Source: Bosea sp. ANAM02 | Lineage (GTDB): Bacteria > Pseudomonadota > Alphaproteobacteria > Rhizobiales > Beijerinckiaceae | Direction of reading: 5' to 3' | DNA length: 64,000 bases | NCBI RefSeq assembly: GCF_011764485.1 | Contig: NZ_AP022849.1 | Span: forward strand, 558,001-622,000 | Shown here: piece after piece, positions 18,453-28,453 of the stretch | How positions within the stretch are numbered: position 1 is the stretch's first letter | How the letters are laid out: every line of letters begins with the position of its first letter | Position numbers and translations under genes: made by a program | The notes under the pieces: generated by a model | The model's database searches: none | Told to the model about the DNA's origin: nothing | The model's input: only the letters and a program-made list of their open reading frames with translations

Positions 18453-18928
18453 TAGGCCGTTCCGCCGTCGATGAGGTTGGCGATGTCGCGCGCGATCGCG
18501 GCCGGCGGCCTCAGCGCAGCAAGGCCATCTGCTATGAGCTTCTCCAACGCCTCTGGAGCCGGCAGCTTCGGATCCAGCTGCGGATAGTCGGGATGCCTTC
18601 CCGGAAACAGCACCCGCTCCAAGCGCGCCATGGCACGATCGTGAACGGATCCGGGAAAGCGCCCAATGGACTGCCAGGCGGACCGGCACGCTCCAATTGC
18701 TCGGTCGAGTTCCGATTGCAGCTTACGCTCGCGTCGCTCAGCCGCCCTGAGAGCCAGCGCAGCCTCGTTTTCCGGGAGTGCGGCAACCAACCCGTCCAGA
18801 AGATCCGCAAGGACGACGGGATCGCAGGTTGAACCACTCCTGACCTGCGCGCTTGCAACGCCGGCGCGCTCGATCAGGTCAATCTGGCGTCCTCGCTGTG
18901 CGCGCATCGCTCCGTCCACGCCTTTCAT
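18452..18928 (-). CDS. hypothetical protein
   Basis: This helical protein of about 158 residues (from the ATG at 18928) is rich in Ala/Leu/Glu and resembles a coiled coil over ENEAALALRAAERRERKLQS. A longer start at 19030 would add MMMILGVILLLPLAWA, which reads like a signal or membrane segment; the true start is therefore uncertain. It is divergent from the large gene at 19132. No function is recognised. Confidence 0.45.
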   Translation of the reverse strand: MKGVDGAMRAQRGRQIDLIERAGVASAQVRSGSTCDPVVLADLLDGLVAALPENEAALALRAAERRERKLQSELDRAIGACRSAWQSIGRFPGSVHDRAMARLERVLFPGRHPDYPQLDPKLPAPEALEKLIADGLAALRPPAAIARDIANLIDGGTA

Positions 18929-19131
18929 TCCTTGATGGGGGATTTGATCTTGAGGTGAAATTCCTTTGTGTGGATCACTGCGAGCCCAAGCGAGGGGCAA
19001 AAGAAGGATCACACCAAGGATCATCATCACGATTCCTGGGAGAATCCTACAATTCGAATTTGCCGGTTCACCGAATTCTTGTGTGCCGGTGCTATCTCCT
19101 CCTACAACGCGTATGGTCGACGGAGTGGTTT

Positions 19132-21822
19132 GTGGTGGGTCGTGATATCGAGGTTTCCTCCGAGGAGCCTTCCGTTGAGCGTCTGACGCGGTCGCAGCCT
19201 CTGCAGGCCGGCCAGTACTGGAAGGCGGTCAAAGCAATCCCAGAAGAGGCGATCACTGAGGGCATGGTCCTCCTGATCACTTCGATCCGCTGGGCCCACG
19301 ACGCTCCGCACACCATCATCCTGCGGCCGCACCCGTCTCACTATGACCATCAGGTCCAGGTTGAGCGAGGCACCGAAGGCAAGAAGCTGCGCCAATGGAT
19401 CAGGCTCAAAGAGCACCGCTTCCTGCTCGACGACTTCCTCTCTCGCTTCGTGCCCGAGCTCGACGCCGAGGCCATCCGCGAGCGTGAGATCAAGGACGCT
19501 CAGCAGAAGATTTTTGACCTCCAGCAGGAGTTGCTGGACGGCCAGCGCGACCCGCTAGTACTCGCGGCGGTCGTCGAAAGTGAGCTCGCCAAGCAGAAGC
19601 CGAAGTCGGAGCCGGCCACGGCCGGCGCCAGCGGATCGAAAGCGGTCGCTGTTTCGCCGGCGTCCAGCCATGAACTGAAGCGTGTCGCGACCGGAACGCT
19701 CGCTGAGACGCTACAGTCAGGCATCACGCCCGAGAAAATCGAGGCACTCAAGGTCGCGGCTGAGCGCGAACATCAGGTCGCGACGATCAGAGCTAATTGG
19801 GTCAAGGACAGAACCGAGAAGATCGGGCAAGCCGTGACCGCGATGACGCCCTATTTCCAGGAACAGGCGGCGGCGGCGCTCGCCAGGACCGAGGACGTCC
19901 GATCCTACGTCGCTCGCATGATGACGGGCATCGAGACGCTTGACCTATACGTCGGCAAGAACGTCTCCGTTCGCCTGATCCGCGACGGCCGGAGCGCACC
20001 CCGCGACGTCCCGCTGACCTTTGTCCAGCGCAAGCTTCTCATGGACGAGGAGCTGTCTGTTTATCTCGACGTCGACCATCAGTTCGACGTCTCCCGGCAG
20101 GAGGAGTTCTTCCGCGCCCTTTGCGAACACGATGGCCTGGTCGAGCAGATTTTTCCGACCGAGCGCTGCGTTCTCGTGATGGCGACAACGCGCCGGCACA
20201 TCGACTACAGCCACCCTCTGATCAGCGCGGCCATGAATGAGGCCAATGCTGAGGTCTTCATGCTTGTCCGCGACGGCATGCGCATTCACCGCGTCGTCTC
20301 GCCGGTCGAGAGCCATCTGGCGACGGCGCGGCTGTTCCCGAACACGGATGACCACAAGGCGATCTTCCGGGGCATCGATGGCTCCAACATGAAGATCGAC
20401 GACGTCGCCTACACGGACAAGCTCGCCGTTCACGAGGCTCAGGTCCTCCACTACAAGCGCTTCCTGATCCTGGCTTGCGGCCTCGACCATCGCGAGAAGC
20501 TCTTCGGCGACTTCTACGAGGGGCCCGCCTCCTTCGAATTTGTTTCGCTCGGGTTCCAGGAGAAGAACTGCCGCTTCCTGTTCGACGACAGCGGTTTGCT
20601 GCTCAGCGAAGGCCGTCCGTCGGTGCGCGAGTGGATTAAGGAAAAGAACGCCTTCCTGCGCAGCGGTTCGCGTGTGCTTGTCTCCTGGTACGGCCTCATG
20701 ACCGATCACACAGCACCGGGGGCCTGCTTCCCGTCTCGAAGCGATCGCGGCTTCGAAATGCGCTATCGGCCGCTTCGCCCTGTCGAGCCGGTGATCGCCT
20801 ATCGCGATGGCGCCGAGCTCTATGCCAATGCGGAGGTCAGCGGTTACTCCCGTCTGGGCGATGACCGCAGCTTCCAGGCGAAGGTACGCCTCACCAAGGA
20901 GGAGAAGCCCTGGGATCACGAGCAGCTCGGCTACCTCTGCCTTGATGCCGTGACCGAGAGTGATCTCGTTTTCTATCTCAACAACCGAGCGTCGCGGTCC
21001 GATCACCTCCTGTACATCCGGTTCTGGAAGCACGCGCTGAAGTTCGTGCGTGCCGAAGCCGTGGCGGAAGCCGATACCCGTCGACGCCTTGTCGAGGCGC
21101 TGGCGGACGGCAACATCGCGACCGGATCAAAGGCCGAGGAACTCGTGTCGCGGGCCGTCATCGCGTGGCGCGCGGCCCAGCGAGGCGCCACGCTACCGGT
21201 GTTCGAAGGTGGCACCCCGCCTGCGGCCTGGAAGTCGCTGCTCGACCAGATGTTCATGCTGGCCAACGAGGGCGACTCAAGGACGGTACAGGCTGAAGCC
21301 TTCGTTCGCGCGCTCGGGCTCGCGCCGCTGCGTCTGGTGCTCTCCGGCAATGCGAAGCTCGTCATCTACGCCGCGCCCGCCGAAAGTGAACGTGACGATC
21401 GCCTCGTGCCTCACCGGTGGGTTCATCGGATCACGCTTGAGCTCGGGAAGACCAAGCTGATCGAGAAGGCCCGCAGCTGGAGTGTCCTGACGGCTCGCAC
21501 GGCCGCGGAGACCGTCATCCACCAGTGGCCCGACGCTGAGTCGTGGACCGGCCACCCGGATGTCTTCGCGACCTTCCATCAGAAGGCGCAGTTCCTGGCT
21601 CCCGCCGAGGGATGCTTCGACGTCATACGCCGTCTCGGAAAGCCGAGCTCCTTGTGGTTCGAGCACTACTACAAGGCCTGGTCGCTCGAACGCACCAATC
21701 TGACCAGGAAGTTGTCTCGTGTCGTCGAGCCGGATTTCGTGCTCCCGATCGGCGTCAGTGGCGCCGCCGGCGACCTGCGCTACGTTTATACCCCTCACGA
21801 TCCTTACCACCCGGTACCATGA
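19132..21822 (+). CDS. large orphan protein of unknown function
   Basis: This protein is about 896 residues long. The GTG at 19132 (a second GTG follows) has GGAG about 10 bases upstream; the frame is open further upstream, but that sequence overlaps the divergent gene and lacks protein-like composition. It contains a short coiled coil (EREIKDAQQKIFDLQQELLDGQ, about 115-140), an Ala/Ser/Lys-rich linker (about 160-195), then a long globular region. That region carries aromatic-rich stretches such as RHIDYSHPLISAAMNEAN and WFEHYYKAW. I recognise no catalytic motif or transmembrane helix. It ends 37 bp before the first TGGTAGG site of the neighbouring mobile element. Confidence 0.65.
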   Translation: MVGRDIEVSSEEPSVERLTRSQPLQAGQYWKAVKAIPEEAITEGMVLLITSIRWAHDAPHTIILRPHPSHYDHQVQVERGTEGKKLRQWIRLKEHRFLLDDFLSRFVPELDAEAIREREIKDAQQKIFDLQQELLDGQRDPLVLAAVVESELAKQKPKSEPATAGASGSKAVAVSPASSHELKRVATGTLAETLQSGITPEKIEALKVAAEREHQVATIRANWVKDRTEKIGQAVTAMTPYFQEQAAAALARTEDVRSYVARMMTGIETLDLYVGKNVSVRLIRDGRSAPRDVPLTFVQRKLLMDEELSVYLDVDHQFDVSRQEEFFRALCEHDGLVEQIFPTERCVLVMATTRRHIDYSHPLISAAMNEANAEVFMLVRDGMRIHRVVSPVESHLATARLFPNTDDHKAIFRGIDGSNMKIDDVAYTDKLAVHEAQVLHYKRFLILACGLDHREKLFGDFYEGPASFEFVSLGFQEKNCRFLFDDSGLLLSEGRPSVREWIKEKNAFLRSGSRVLVSWYGLMTDHTAPGACFPSRSDRGFEMRYRPLRPVEPVIAYRDGAELYANAEVSGYSRLGDDRSFQAKVRLTKEEKPWDHEQLGYLCLDAVTESDLVFYLNNRASRSDHLLYIRFWKHALKFVRAEAVAEADTRRRLVEALADGNIATGSKAEELVSRAVIAWRAAQRGATLPVFEGGTPPAAWKSLLDQMFMLANEGDSRTVQAEAFVRALGLAPLRLVLSGNAKLVIYAAPAESERDDRLVPHRWVHRITLELGKTKLIEKARSWSVLTARTAAETVIHQWPDAESWTGHPDVFATFHQKAQFLAPAEGCFDVIRRLGKPSSLWFEHYYKAWSLERTNLTRKLSRVVEPDFVLPIGVSGAAGDLRYVYTPHDPYHPVP

Positions 21823-22690
21823 AGCACTTCGAGGGCCTCCCGATCGCCTGATCGCACATTGGTAGGAGCACGGCGGTTCGCCCCAAGCTACTATACCAAC
21901 CCCAATTTATAGCGTGCTCGCCAGCTGAAATCACGGGCCTTCCAAAGGGCTGACCGAGCAGCGCCCAGGCTGCGTAGACCTCAAGTATCGCAGCAGCCTG
22001 GGCGCGGACCCCGGTTCTTCTGACGGTTGGAATTCAAACCTGGCTCAGCGCAAGGGATTGTTAAGGCTTTAGAGCTTAGATTCGACCGTAGCTTCCCCAC
22101 ACTGTTGGTTCCCCTGAGCCTCGGCCATCGATCGGCGCAGCAGAACGTGGCATCACGCCCGCGCCCCGACGCCATCGCTCGATCTAAGCCTGACGCGGTC
22201 GTTGTGAACGCGCAATTGGCTCCGCGCTCGCGGTTGGTAGGAATGCAGCTGCCCCCCAGTAACCTACCAAGGCGCTTCGACCCGCATCGTTGCAGCTAGG
22301 GAGGGCTGGCGAGTTCGATGGTGGGTATCTGATTTTCCGCCCCCACAATTCCTACCATCTCTGCCCGGTATGCCGTGCACCTCGTACGGAGTCACTCGCC
22401 GAGCGATGGTAGGATGGGATGCTTCAATAGGGGCATAAACACGTAGGTCGATCTTCCGAACCTACCATCTGATACCAAACGCACGCGGCGCCGAACCCAC
22501 CATGCCATGGTAGGTTTCCGCTGTTTGCCCCTATGATTCCTACCAAACACGATCGCTACGCCCTGATCTAGTTCATGTTGTCCAGAAGTGATCGAGCCCA
22601 CAAGGCGCGCGCTTCTGATTTCCTTCCTCCGCACAGTTTCAACCCGAACCGCTGGTTCGGGCGTGAGATCCTTTGTGTCCGTAACGGAAT
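21823..22690. repeat. recombinase-element left end: eight TGGTAGG sites
   Basis: This 868 bp region without a convincing gene carries the heptamer TGGTAGG on the plus strand at 21860, 22235, 22407 and 22508. It carries its complement CCTACCA at 22263, 22351, 22462 and 22539. Four of the eight extend to TTGGTAGG or its complement, and one more is preceded by AT. A 7-mer should occur roughly once per 8 kb counting both strands, so eight in 690 bp is far above chance. Three more copies sit at 29250-29296. They look like protein-binding sites of the adjacent recombinases. Confidence 0.7.
21961..22005. repeat. 13 bp perfect inverted repeat in the element's left end
   Basis: GCGCCCAGGCTGC at 21961-21973 is the exact reverse complement of GCAGCCTGGGCGC at 21993-22005, with a 19-base loop. 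No T-run follows the second arm, so an intrinsic terminator is unlikely. It could be a recombination core or a structured binding site. Confidence 0.5.
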
Positions 22691-24337
22691 GTGAACTTGA
22701 GCGACCTACTCCTGCCCACAAGCACAAGGACTAGCTCTCTGGTCCTTCCTCCATTCCTTCGCGTCGAGACACCGACGCCCTATCAAGCTGCCTTGCCGTT
22801 GCCAGAGCCTCATCCACAACGCCACACGACGATGTCGATGCCGGTTTCGGGCATGCGGGACGGATGGACAGCCCGGGTGCTCCTGTTGAGGCGCCCCGAC
22901 GACAGCGTCGAGATTTACGTGCCGCTCGTTGAGTACATGTGCGCGCATCCCTATCGATCCGGCACCTGGCAAAACGACGTCGCGCGAGCTGTCGGCCTCT
23001 TCTGGGACTATTGCCAGATTTGCGGCCACGACGTCATGGAGGTGGCCAAAGCTGGCGGGAACCAGAACCCTCACTACGCTTTGCTGCGCTCCTTTGCGGC
23101 CATGCTTTCCAATGGCAGCGACGGTGAGAAGAACGGGCTGATCTGGGCGCGTACCGGGCGTGATCGCACCGTCAGGTTGATCCGCGCGATTGAGAACTTC
23201 GCGGATTGGTGGAAGGACGAGGATCGAGAGGCAAAAATCACGCTACGCCCCGGGCGCCCAGATGACTCGCTCTCGGTCACTGATCTGCTGATCTGGGCGC
23301 GCTTGCGAAACGTCTCGATGCTCAAGCACATCGACCGGCCCCATCAAATCCGGCGCGACAGCGTGGTAGATTTTGGTCCCTCACCGCGGGGCATGGGAAC
23401 GGAGGGTTACAAGTTCTTCCCTGCTGCCCACATCGAGCGCTTGCTTTGGCAAGGACATCTGCGGCCCGGCAAGGAAAGCGAGACCAATCCCTTTCTGAAA
23501 TACAACGTCCGCGACCAGATGATTGCCCTATTGGATGGCTGGGGTGGCCTGCGCCGCTCGGAGGGCTTGCATCTGTGGGTCCAGGATGTCGTCGAGGAGC
23601 CCAAGAAGCCGCAGCATGCGCTCGTCGTCCTGAACCATCCCTCGGAAGCAAGAATCGAGATCCCGGATGGACTGCGGGGCGGAACCGTCCGTGTCACACG
23701 GCAGGAGGCTCTTCATCGTCTGTACCAGAGGCAGCCGAGGCACCTGGTAACGCGCGGCCGCTATCACGTCGGCTGGAAAAGCCTCGACCTCAACTCCGAC
23801 TATCAAGCATTTGTCTACTGGCTCGACGAGCGGGCCGGTGCGCTGTTTTGGGTTCTCTATCTCGGCTACGTCCGCCATGTGCGTCGGCCGATCATGGAGG
23901 AGCGCAAGCGTCGCGGGGGCTCCGATCACCCATTCCTGTTCGTCAGCGAAGGTGAAGACCGAAATGAAGACGCCGACGCTTTGATTGGCGATCCATACTC
24001 GGCGCAGGCCTACTCGCGAAACCATGAGGCCGCGGTCCGGCGGATAGGACTCCCTCACGCGAAGAACGAAGGCACCACGACGCACGGCCTGCGTCATGGA
24101 TATGGCCAAGCCTTGGCTGAGCTGGGGATTCCGCCACAGATCATCAGGAAGGGGCTGCACCACCGAAAATTCCTGTCGCAGGTGCCCTACACCGTTCCGA
24201 CGAAGGAGCGCGTCAACGAGGTGCTGAGCGCTGTCTCTAGAGGCGAACCGATCCCGGCTCCGCCGCTTGGCCATGAAAGCGGCCGCGCGCTGCTCGACCT
24301 CCATAATTTTATCACGGGGGGACCGACCCTTGCTTGA
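22691..24337 (+). CDS. gmtY: tyrosine recombinase, GmtY-like
   Basis: This 548-residue protein has tyrosine-recombinase active-site motifs in order: GGLRRSEGLHLW (Arg about 288), THGLRHGYGQ (His 465, Arg 468), a following GLHHRKFLSQV and VPYTVP (candidate nucleophile Tyr about 500). The N-terminal 200 residues would be the core-binding region. It is the first gene of a trio with the very large recombinase and the small protein that follow. The set resembles the gamma-mobile-trio GmtY/GmtZ/GmtX described in Gammaproteobacteria. I base this on relative sizes, order and motifs, not on an alignment. The symbol is therefore provisional. Confidence 0.65.
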   Translation: MNLSDLLLPTSTRTSSLVLPPFLRVETPTPYQAALPLPEPHPQRHTTMSMPVSGMRDGWTARVLLLRRPDDSVEIYVPLVEYMCAHPYRSGTWQNDVARAVGLFWDYCQICGHDVMEVAKAGGNQNPHYALLRSFAAMLSNGSDGEKNGLIWARTGRDRTVRLIRAIENFADWWKDEDREAKITLRPGRPDDSLSVTDLLIWARLRNVSMLKHIDRPHQIRRDSVVDFGPSPRGMGTEGYKFFPAAHIERLLWQGHLRPGKESETNPFLKYNVRDQMIALLDGWGGLRRSEGLHLWVQDVVEEPKKPQHALVVLNHPSEARIEIPDGLRGGTVRVTRQEALHRLYQRQPRHLVTRGRYHVGWKSLDLNSDYQAFVYWLDERAGALFWVLYLGYVRHVRRPIMEERKRRGGSDHPFLFVSEGEDRNEDADALIGDPYSAQAYSRNHEAAVRRIGLPHAKNEGTTTHGLRHGYGQALAELGIPPQIIRKGLHHRKFLSQVPYTVPTKERVNEVLSAVSRGEPIPAPPLGHESGRALLDLHNFITGGPTLA

Positions 24338-27300
24338 TCGCGTCGTTCCGAAAACTCCCGAATTAGGTCTGGCCACGCCTATCGGCAACGGCTGGTTCAA
24401 CCCGCTGACCGACAACTTCGCGATCCTTCCGGAAGACTGGGAGGAGGCGAGCCACGACGTCGATGAAGAGGATCAGCTGGCTCGATTTACCGGTGCGATC
24501 ACGACCGAAGGCTACCTGCTGGAGGCATTCCAGCTTATTGCCAGCGAGAGCAAGACGCATGGCGAGAAGATCGATGCCCTGAAGCCTCTGTTTGAATTCT
24601 GGGAGCAGAAGGCCGCATTGTTCCCCTTCGGCTTCATCTGGGGGCAATCGGCGCTCGGGACGCTATCCGCCCAGCTGCTGCATGAGATCGCCGCTCGAAC
24701 CGGTGAGCTCCAGGACGAGGCCAAGGCCTCGATCGAGCGTCTTCCGTTCATTGCAAGGAAGACCGGGCGCGACAGGGATAACCACATCGGTGCCATCTAC
24801 CGCGTCGTTCTGGCGTTCCAGCTGGCATCGACCAATGTCCGGACGATCGACGACGTCCAGCGCGAGCACCTTCTGATGCTCGCAGACATGGTGCGGCCGG
24901 CCGGTGTGTGGGCGCCATGGCTCTCTCAGTGGCATAAAACGGTAATCCGCGGCGTCGCAAAGGCGCTTTCAGAGCAACGAGAAGACCCTGGCCTTGGTCA
25001 GTCCTTCCTCCGCGTTGGCGAACGGAAGAGGCCCAAGCGAAAGTCGGACACAGCTATCGGTGCGCCCCATCTCCTATGGGTTGACGAGTTGTTCGAGCGC
25101 TTCCTCGACAGCCAGAAATTCCTGCAGAAGAAGCAACATCGTCGTGCGCTCGATCTGCTGCTTCTCGGCTTCAAGGCATGCCCGCCAGAGGACGTCGCTG
25201 AGGTCGCGACGGCATTCCGCCGTAGCAATATGCAGGCGCTCATGGCCGCCGCGAAAGACTGGAGCACCCCGGACCAACGCCTTCAGTGCCTGTCCAAAAT
25301 CTTCGATTTCTGCGTCTGGGTGCAGGATGAAAGTCGCGACGAGGATGGTCACCCGCAGATCGCACTCGGGCTAACAAACGCCGACATCGATCGTTTCCGA
25401 CAGTCTCTTCCAGCCGCCTCACGGTCGTCAGACTCGGAAGTTCGGGCGCGGCCAATGCCGGCGCGATTGCATGTCGAGATGAAAAATCTGATCCGCGAGA
25501 ACGATTTCGCCTGGCCAAAATCGTTGCTAAAAAAGGATCGCCCCTCCGAATGGATCACCCACATCGACCCGGTCACCGGCGAGGGTCAGGAAGTTTTCTG
25601 CGAGGTCCTTCCGCGTCTCTTGCTGCTTATGCTCGACCTACCGCTTCGCAGCGTACAGGCGAGGCGCCTCGACAGCGGCGAGGGTGACGACGAGGCATGG
25701 TCCCCTGCGTCTCGCCAATGGGTCGAGAACCCGGGCCCTGCAGCCGGTTACTGGCGAAAGATGGGCGCTCGGAATCGACGCCGCGGCGTTCTAAGGAGAA
25801 TACCGTCGGCGGGCCGTAACGGCGGGTCGATCACCGGCTTTTATGTGAATTCGAACAAGACCCAGGATCGCAACAAGGAGTTCGACGAGATGTCGGGCTA
25901 CGAGATCCCGTGGGAGTTTCTCGATGTCATCGAGAACCTCGCGGCGATGCGGGCCTGGCAGGAGCGCTACAATCCAGTTGAGCGGCCGCTGTCGTCTTCG
26001 GATACGCCCGTTGGCCTACGCAGCGACGAGGCGTCAGAGTCGGTCGCCGGCAACCTTCCTGATCGGTTTTATCTGTTCAGATATCCGTTGAATGCAGGGT
26101 ATCGCGGCAATGAGGCGCCTCCGAATTACCAAGCGTTGCATCTGTTCTTCAATCTGGCGCTTGAGGAGCTGGAGCGGCGGCTGAACCTTGAGGACCCGGA
26201 AAACCCGATCAAGATCATCACCCGGCGAGAGCCTGGCGGATCTCCGCGGCAGGCCATTTACACGCTTCACGGATTGCGATCGTCGACGATCACCACGCTC
26301 TACAGTGAAGGCGTCCCGATCACGATCCTCAGCAAGCTCGTTGCCGGGCATGCAACGATCTTGATGACGCTGAGCTACGTCAAATTCGATCCCTTGCATG
26401 TGAGCGAGGTTCTTTCGGCCGCTCGCGAAAAAGCGCTGGCGAACGATACCTCGCAGTTCCGATCGACCCTGCTCAACACGACCTACGAGGAGGCGGCCAA
26501 GATGACGGCCCGCCTTCAGGACGATGGACTCCAACAAGCCAAAGGCCTCTACGCCGATGCGAACTCGTGGAGCAGTCCCGATATCGGCATCTGCCCCAAC
26601 GGCGGCGTGCAATGCCATATCGGCGGCGAGCCGCAGATACGGAAGGGTGGGAAGTCTCATCGGAAGCCCGGCGGGTATCTGCCCGTGCCAGGCGGACCGC
26701 GCAACTGCGTCCGCTGCCGCTTCTTCATCACCGGGTTGCCGTTCCTGATACCGCTGGCCGGTCATGCCAATATGCAATCGGCCAAAGCGAGCTCCTTGAG
26801 CATTCGGATCGAGCAAAGCCGAGCCCGGCTGAAAGACCTCAAGCGCGAACGTCACGAGCTCTCGACGGCGGGACACGTCATTCCTTCAGGGCTCCGCAAG
26901 CGCATCATGGCCATCGAGGCGGAATTGGAGGCGGACAGTGATGCGCGGGACCAGGTCTTCACCGACTTCCACGCGACGCTAACGCTGGTCGAGAAGATAC
27001 GAGCTATCAGTCGGCAGGACGCAGGCGACAAACTGCCGATGCTGATCAACGATGATGGGATCCCGGAACTGACCGGACGGGAGTCGACCCGGTTCGAGCT
27101 CACCGATTCCGTCGTTCAGATGAGCCGCTTCTATCCCTCGCTGGAATCCGCGGACCTCGAACGGGAACGCGACCAGTTCCTCGATCGCATCCTCTACAAC
27201 GGCGGCTACATCCCCATCACGTTGGGGCCGCTCTCCGCGGAGGAGCGCCGGAAAGCCGCCGATGCGATGTCAGCCTTCCTGCTGACGAAGCTCGGGGCCT

Positions 27301-27470
27301 CGGAATCCCAGAATCTGATCGAGGGGCACAAGACACTGGCGGATCTCGGACTCCAGCAGCCGCTTGAAGATGTCGTCAGGCGGGCAATCGGGGCCCCGCT
27401 GGTGCGCCTAGAGACAAGACCGCAACCTGGTGCGGTCCTTGAGCTGACTGCATCGGAGACAGAGCAGTAA
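24330..27470 (+). CDS. gmtZ: very large tyrosine recombinase, GmtZ-like
   Basis: The protein is about 1046 residues. Its C-terminal part has the tyrosine-recombinase signature YTLHGLRSSTITTL (His about 647, Arg 650), then AGHATILMTLSYV with a candidate nucleophile Tyr about 35 residues later. A later cysteine-containing region (CPNGGVQCHIG and NCVRCRF, about 755-800) could bind zinc, and a coiled coil follows (about 825-880). I choose the TTG at 24330 because GGGGGGA precedes it and it overlaps the previous stop by 8 bases, implying coupling. A protein this size with a C-terminal recombinase domain fits GmtZ of the gamma-mobile-trio, here inferred. Confidence 0.65.
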   Translation: MLDRVVPKTPELGLATPIGNGWFNPLTDNFAILPEDWEEASHDVDEEDQLARFTGAITTEGYLLEAFQLIASESKTHGEKIDALKPLFEFWEQKAALFPFGFIWGQSALGTLSAQLLHEIAARTGELQDEAKASIERLPFIARKTGRDRDNHIGAIYRVVLAFQLASTNVRTIDDVQREHLLMLADMVRPAGVWAPWLSQWHKTVIRGVAKALSEQREDPGLGQSFLRVGERKRPKRKSDTAIGAPHLLWVDELFERFLDSQKFLQKKQHRRALDLLLLGFKACPPEDVAEVATAFRRSNMQALMAAAKDWSTPDQRLQCLSKIFDFCVWVQDESRDEDGHPQIALGLTNADIDRFRQSLPAASRSSDSEVRARPMPARLHVEMKNLIRENDFAWPKSLLKKDRPSEWITHIDPVTGEGQEVFCEVLPRLLLLMLDLPLRSVQARRLDSGEGDDEAWSPASRQWVENPGPAAGYWRKMGARNRRRGVLRRIPSAGRNGGSITGFYVNSNKTQDRNKEFDEMSGYEIPWEFLDVIENLAAMRAWQERYNPVERPLSSSDTPVGLRSDEASESVAGNLPDRFYLFRYPLNAGYRGNEAPPNYQALHLFFNLALEELERRLNLEDPENPIKIITRREPGGSPRQAIYTLHGLRSSTITTLYSEGVPITILSKLVAGHATILMTLSYVKFDPLHVSEVLSAAREKALANDTSQFRSTLLNTTYEEAAKMTARLQDDGLQQAKGLYADANSWSSPDIGICPNGGVQCHIGGEPQIRKGGKSHRKPGGYLPVPGGPRNCVRCRFFITGLPFLIPLAGHANMQSAKASSLSIRIEQSRARLKDLKRERHELSTAGHVIPSGLRKRIMAIEAELEADSDARDQVFTDFHATLTLVEKIRAISRQDAGDKLPMLINDDGIPELTGRESTRFELTDSVVQMSRFYPSLESADLERERDQFLDRILYNGGYIPITLGPLSAEERRKAADAMSAFLLTKLGASESQNLIEGHKTLADLGLQQPLEDVVRRAIGAPLVRLETRPQPGAVLELTASETEQ

Positions 27471-27471
27471 G

Positions 27472-27502
27472 CCCGGCTCCCTGGGGGAGCGCAAGCGCCG
27501 GG
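27472..27502 (+). terminator. nested hairpin between the second and third trio genes
   Basis: GCTCCC-TGG-GGGAGC forms an inner stem at 27476-27490, enclosed by CCCGGC (27472-27477) and GCCGGG (27497-27502), which cannot all pair at once. No T-run follows. It may attenuate transcription or act as a processing site rather than terminate. Confidence 0.3.
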
Positions 27503-27545
27503 TGCTCGCTCAATTTGTCGATTTGTGTAGTGGTGGGAGGCAAGG

Positions 27546-28259
27546 TTGTCGGACGCAGAAAAGCAGGCGACCCAGGTCGTTGAGGAGATCCTGAAGCGCT
27601 TGGTGGAGGCAGCGAGCACCGACACCGTGCGGGTCAAGCTTCGGAACCTCAACGAGGCGTGCTCGCATCTGATTATGAACGGCAAGCAGCGGCTGACCGT
27701 TCCCTTGGTGCTGTCGACCTATGCCGCGATGTTCCCTGCCAAGGACCAGTCGATCGCCGAGTCCTCCATCCGCAACAAGCGAGGAGGAGCGAACCCCTAT
27801 CTAGAGCTCTATCGCGCCTGGGAGGACGCCGGCGAGGTCATCCTCGCGCGCCCACGGAAGATGGGAAAGGCGAAACCAGGCGAGATCATCGATTACACCG
27901 AGCTCAGCTCAATCCCGGACCCGACCCTTCGGCATCAGGTCAAGCTCCTGATCGCGCAGAATACAAGTCTGAAGAGCCAGCTCGACATCGTCAGGCAAGT
28001 GAAAAACGCGCCTACCATTACCCTGGTCGCGACGCCTGGCACGCCACCTCCGGGCTCGCAGAGGACTTCGCTCCCGCAACTCGCCGAGAGTGAGGTCGAG
28101 GCCATCCGAGACTTCGTTGCCGAACGGAAGCTGAAATCTCGCGGCCTTGCCGAGCACGAGGACGGCAGCGTCACCACCCGAGACGGGCGTGATCTGGCCG
28201 ATCCCGGCTTCGTCAGCGCGCTGCGCAAAATCCTCGCGATCGCAGAGGGGCCGCAGTGA
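27546..28259 (+). CDS. gmtX: third gene of the recombinase trio, GmtX-like
   Basis: This 237-residue protein has a TTG start with GGGAGG about 8 bases upstream. The N-terminus is helical and charged (EEILKRLVEAAS, RVKLRNLNEACSHL); the middle has SSIRNKRGGANPYLELYRAWEDA, and a helical stretch LLIAQNTSLKSQLDIVRQV follows. No catalytic motif is recognised. Position, size and strand fit the small accessory protein of a gamma-mobile-trio cassette, but this is inference from context. Confidence 0.55.
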   Translation: MSDAEKQATQVVEEILKRLVEAASTDTVRVKLRNLNEACSHLIMNGKQRLTVPLVLSTYAAMFPAKDQSIAESSIRNKRGGANPYLELYRAWEDAGEVILARPRKMGKAKPGEIIDYTELSSIPDPTLRHQVKLLIAQNTSLKSQLDIVRQVKNAPTITLVATPGTPPPGSQRTSLPQLAESEVEAIRDFVAERKLKSRGLAEHEDGSVTTRDGRDLADPGFVSALRKILAIAEGPQ

Positions 28260-28453
28260 AAATTCCGGAATCCCGGGACGTCCGCGCACACGACCCCATG
28301 ACTTCGATCTGGAAAGTGACAGGCTGACGTTATTCAAGAATTTGGACGTCTATCTTCCGCTTCGATCGCCTCAAGCATAAATCATGCTGTCGGCGGGGAA
28401 AGCCTCGCGTCACTTGGCAATGGCCCGACCGCCACGTTTCATGAGGAGAAAAG

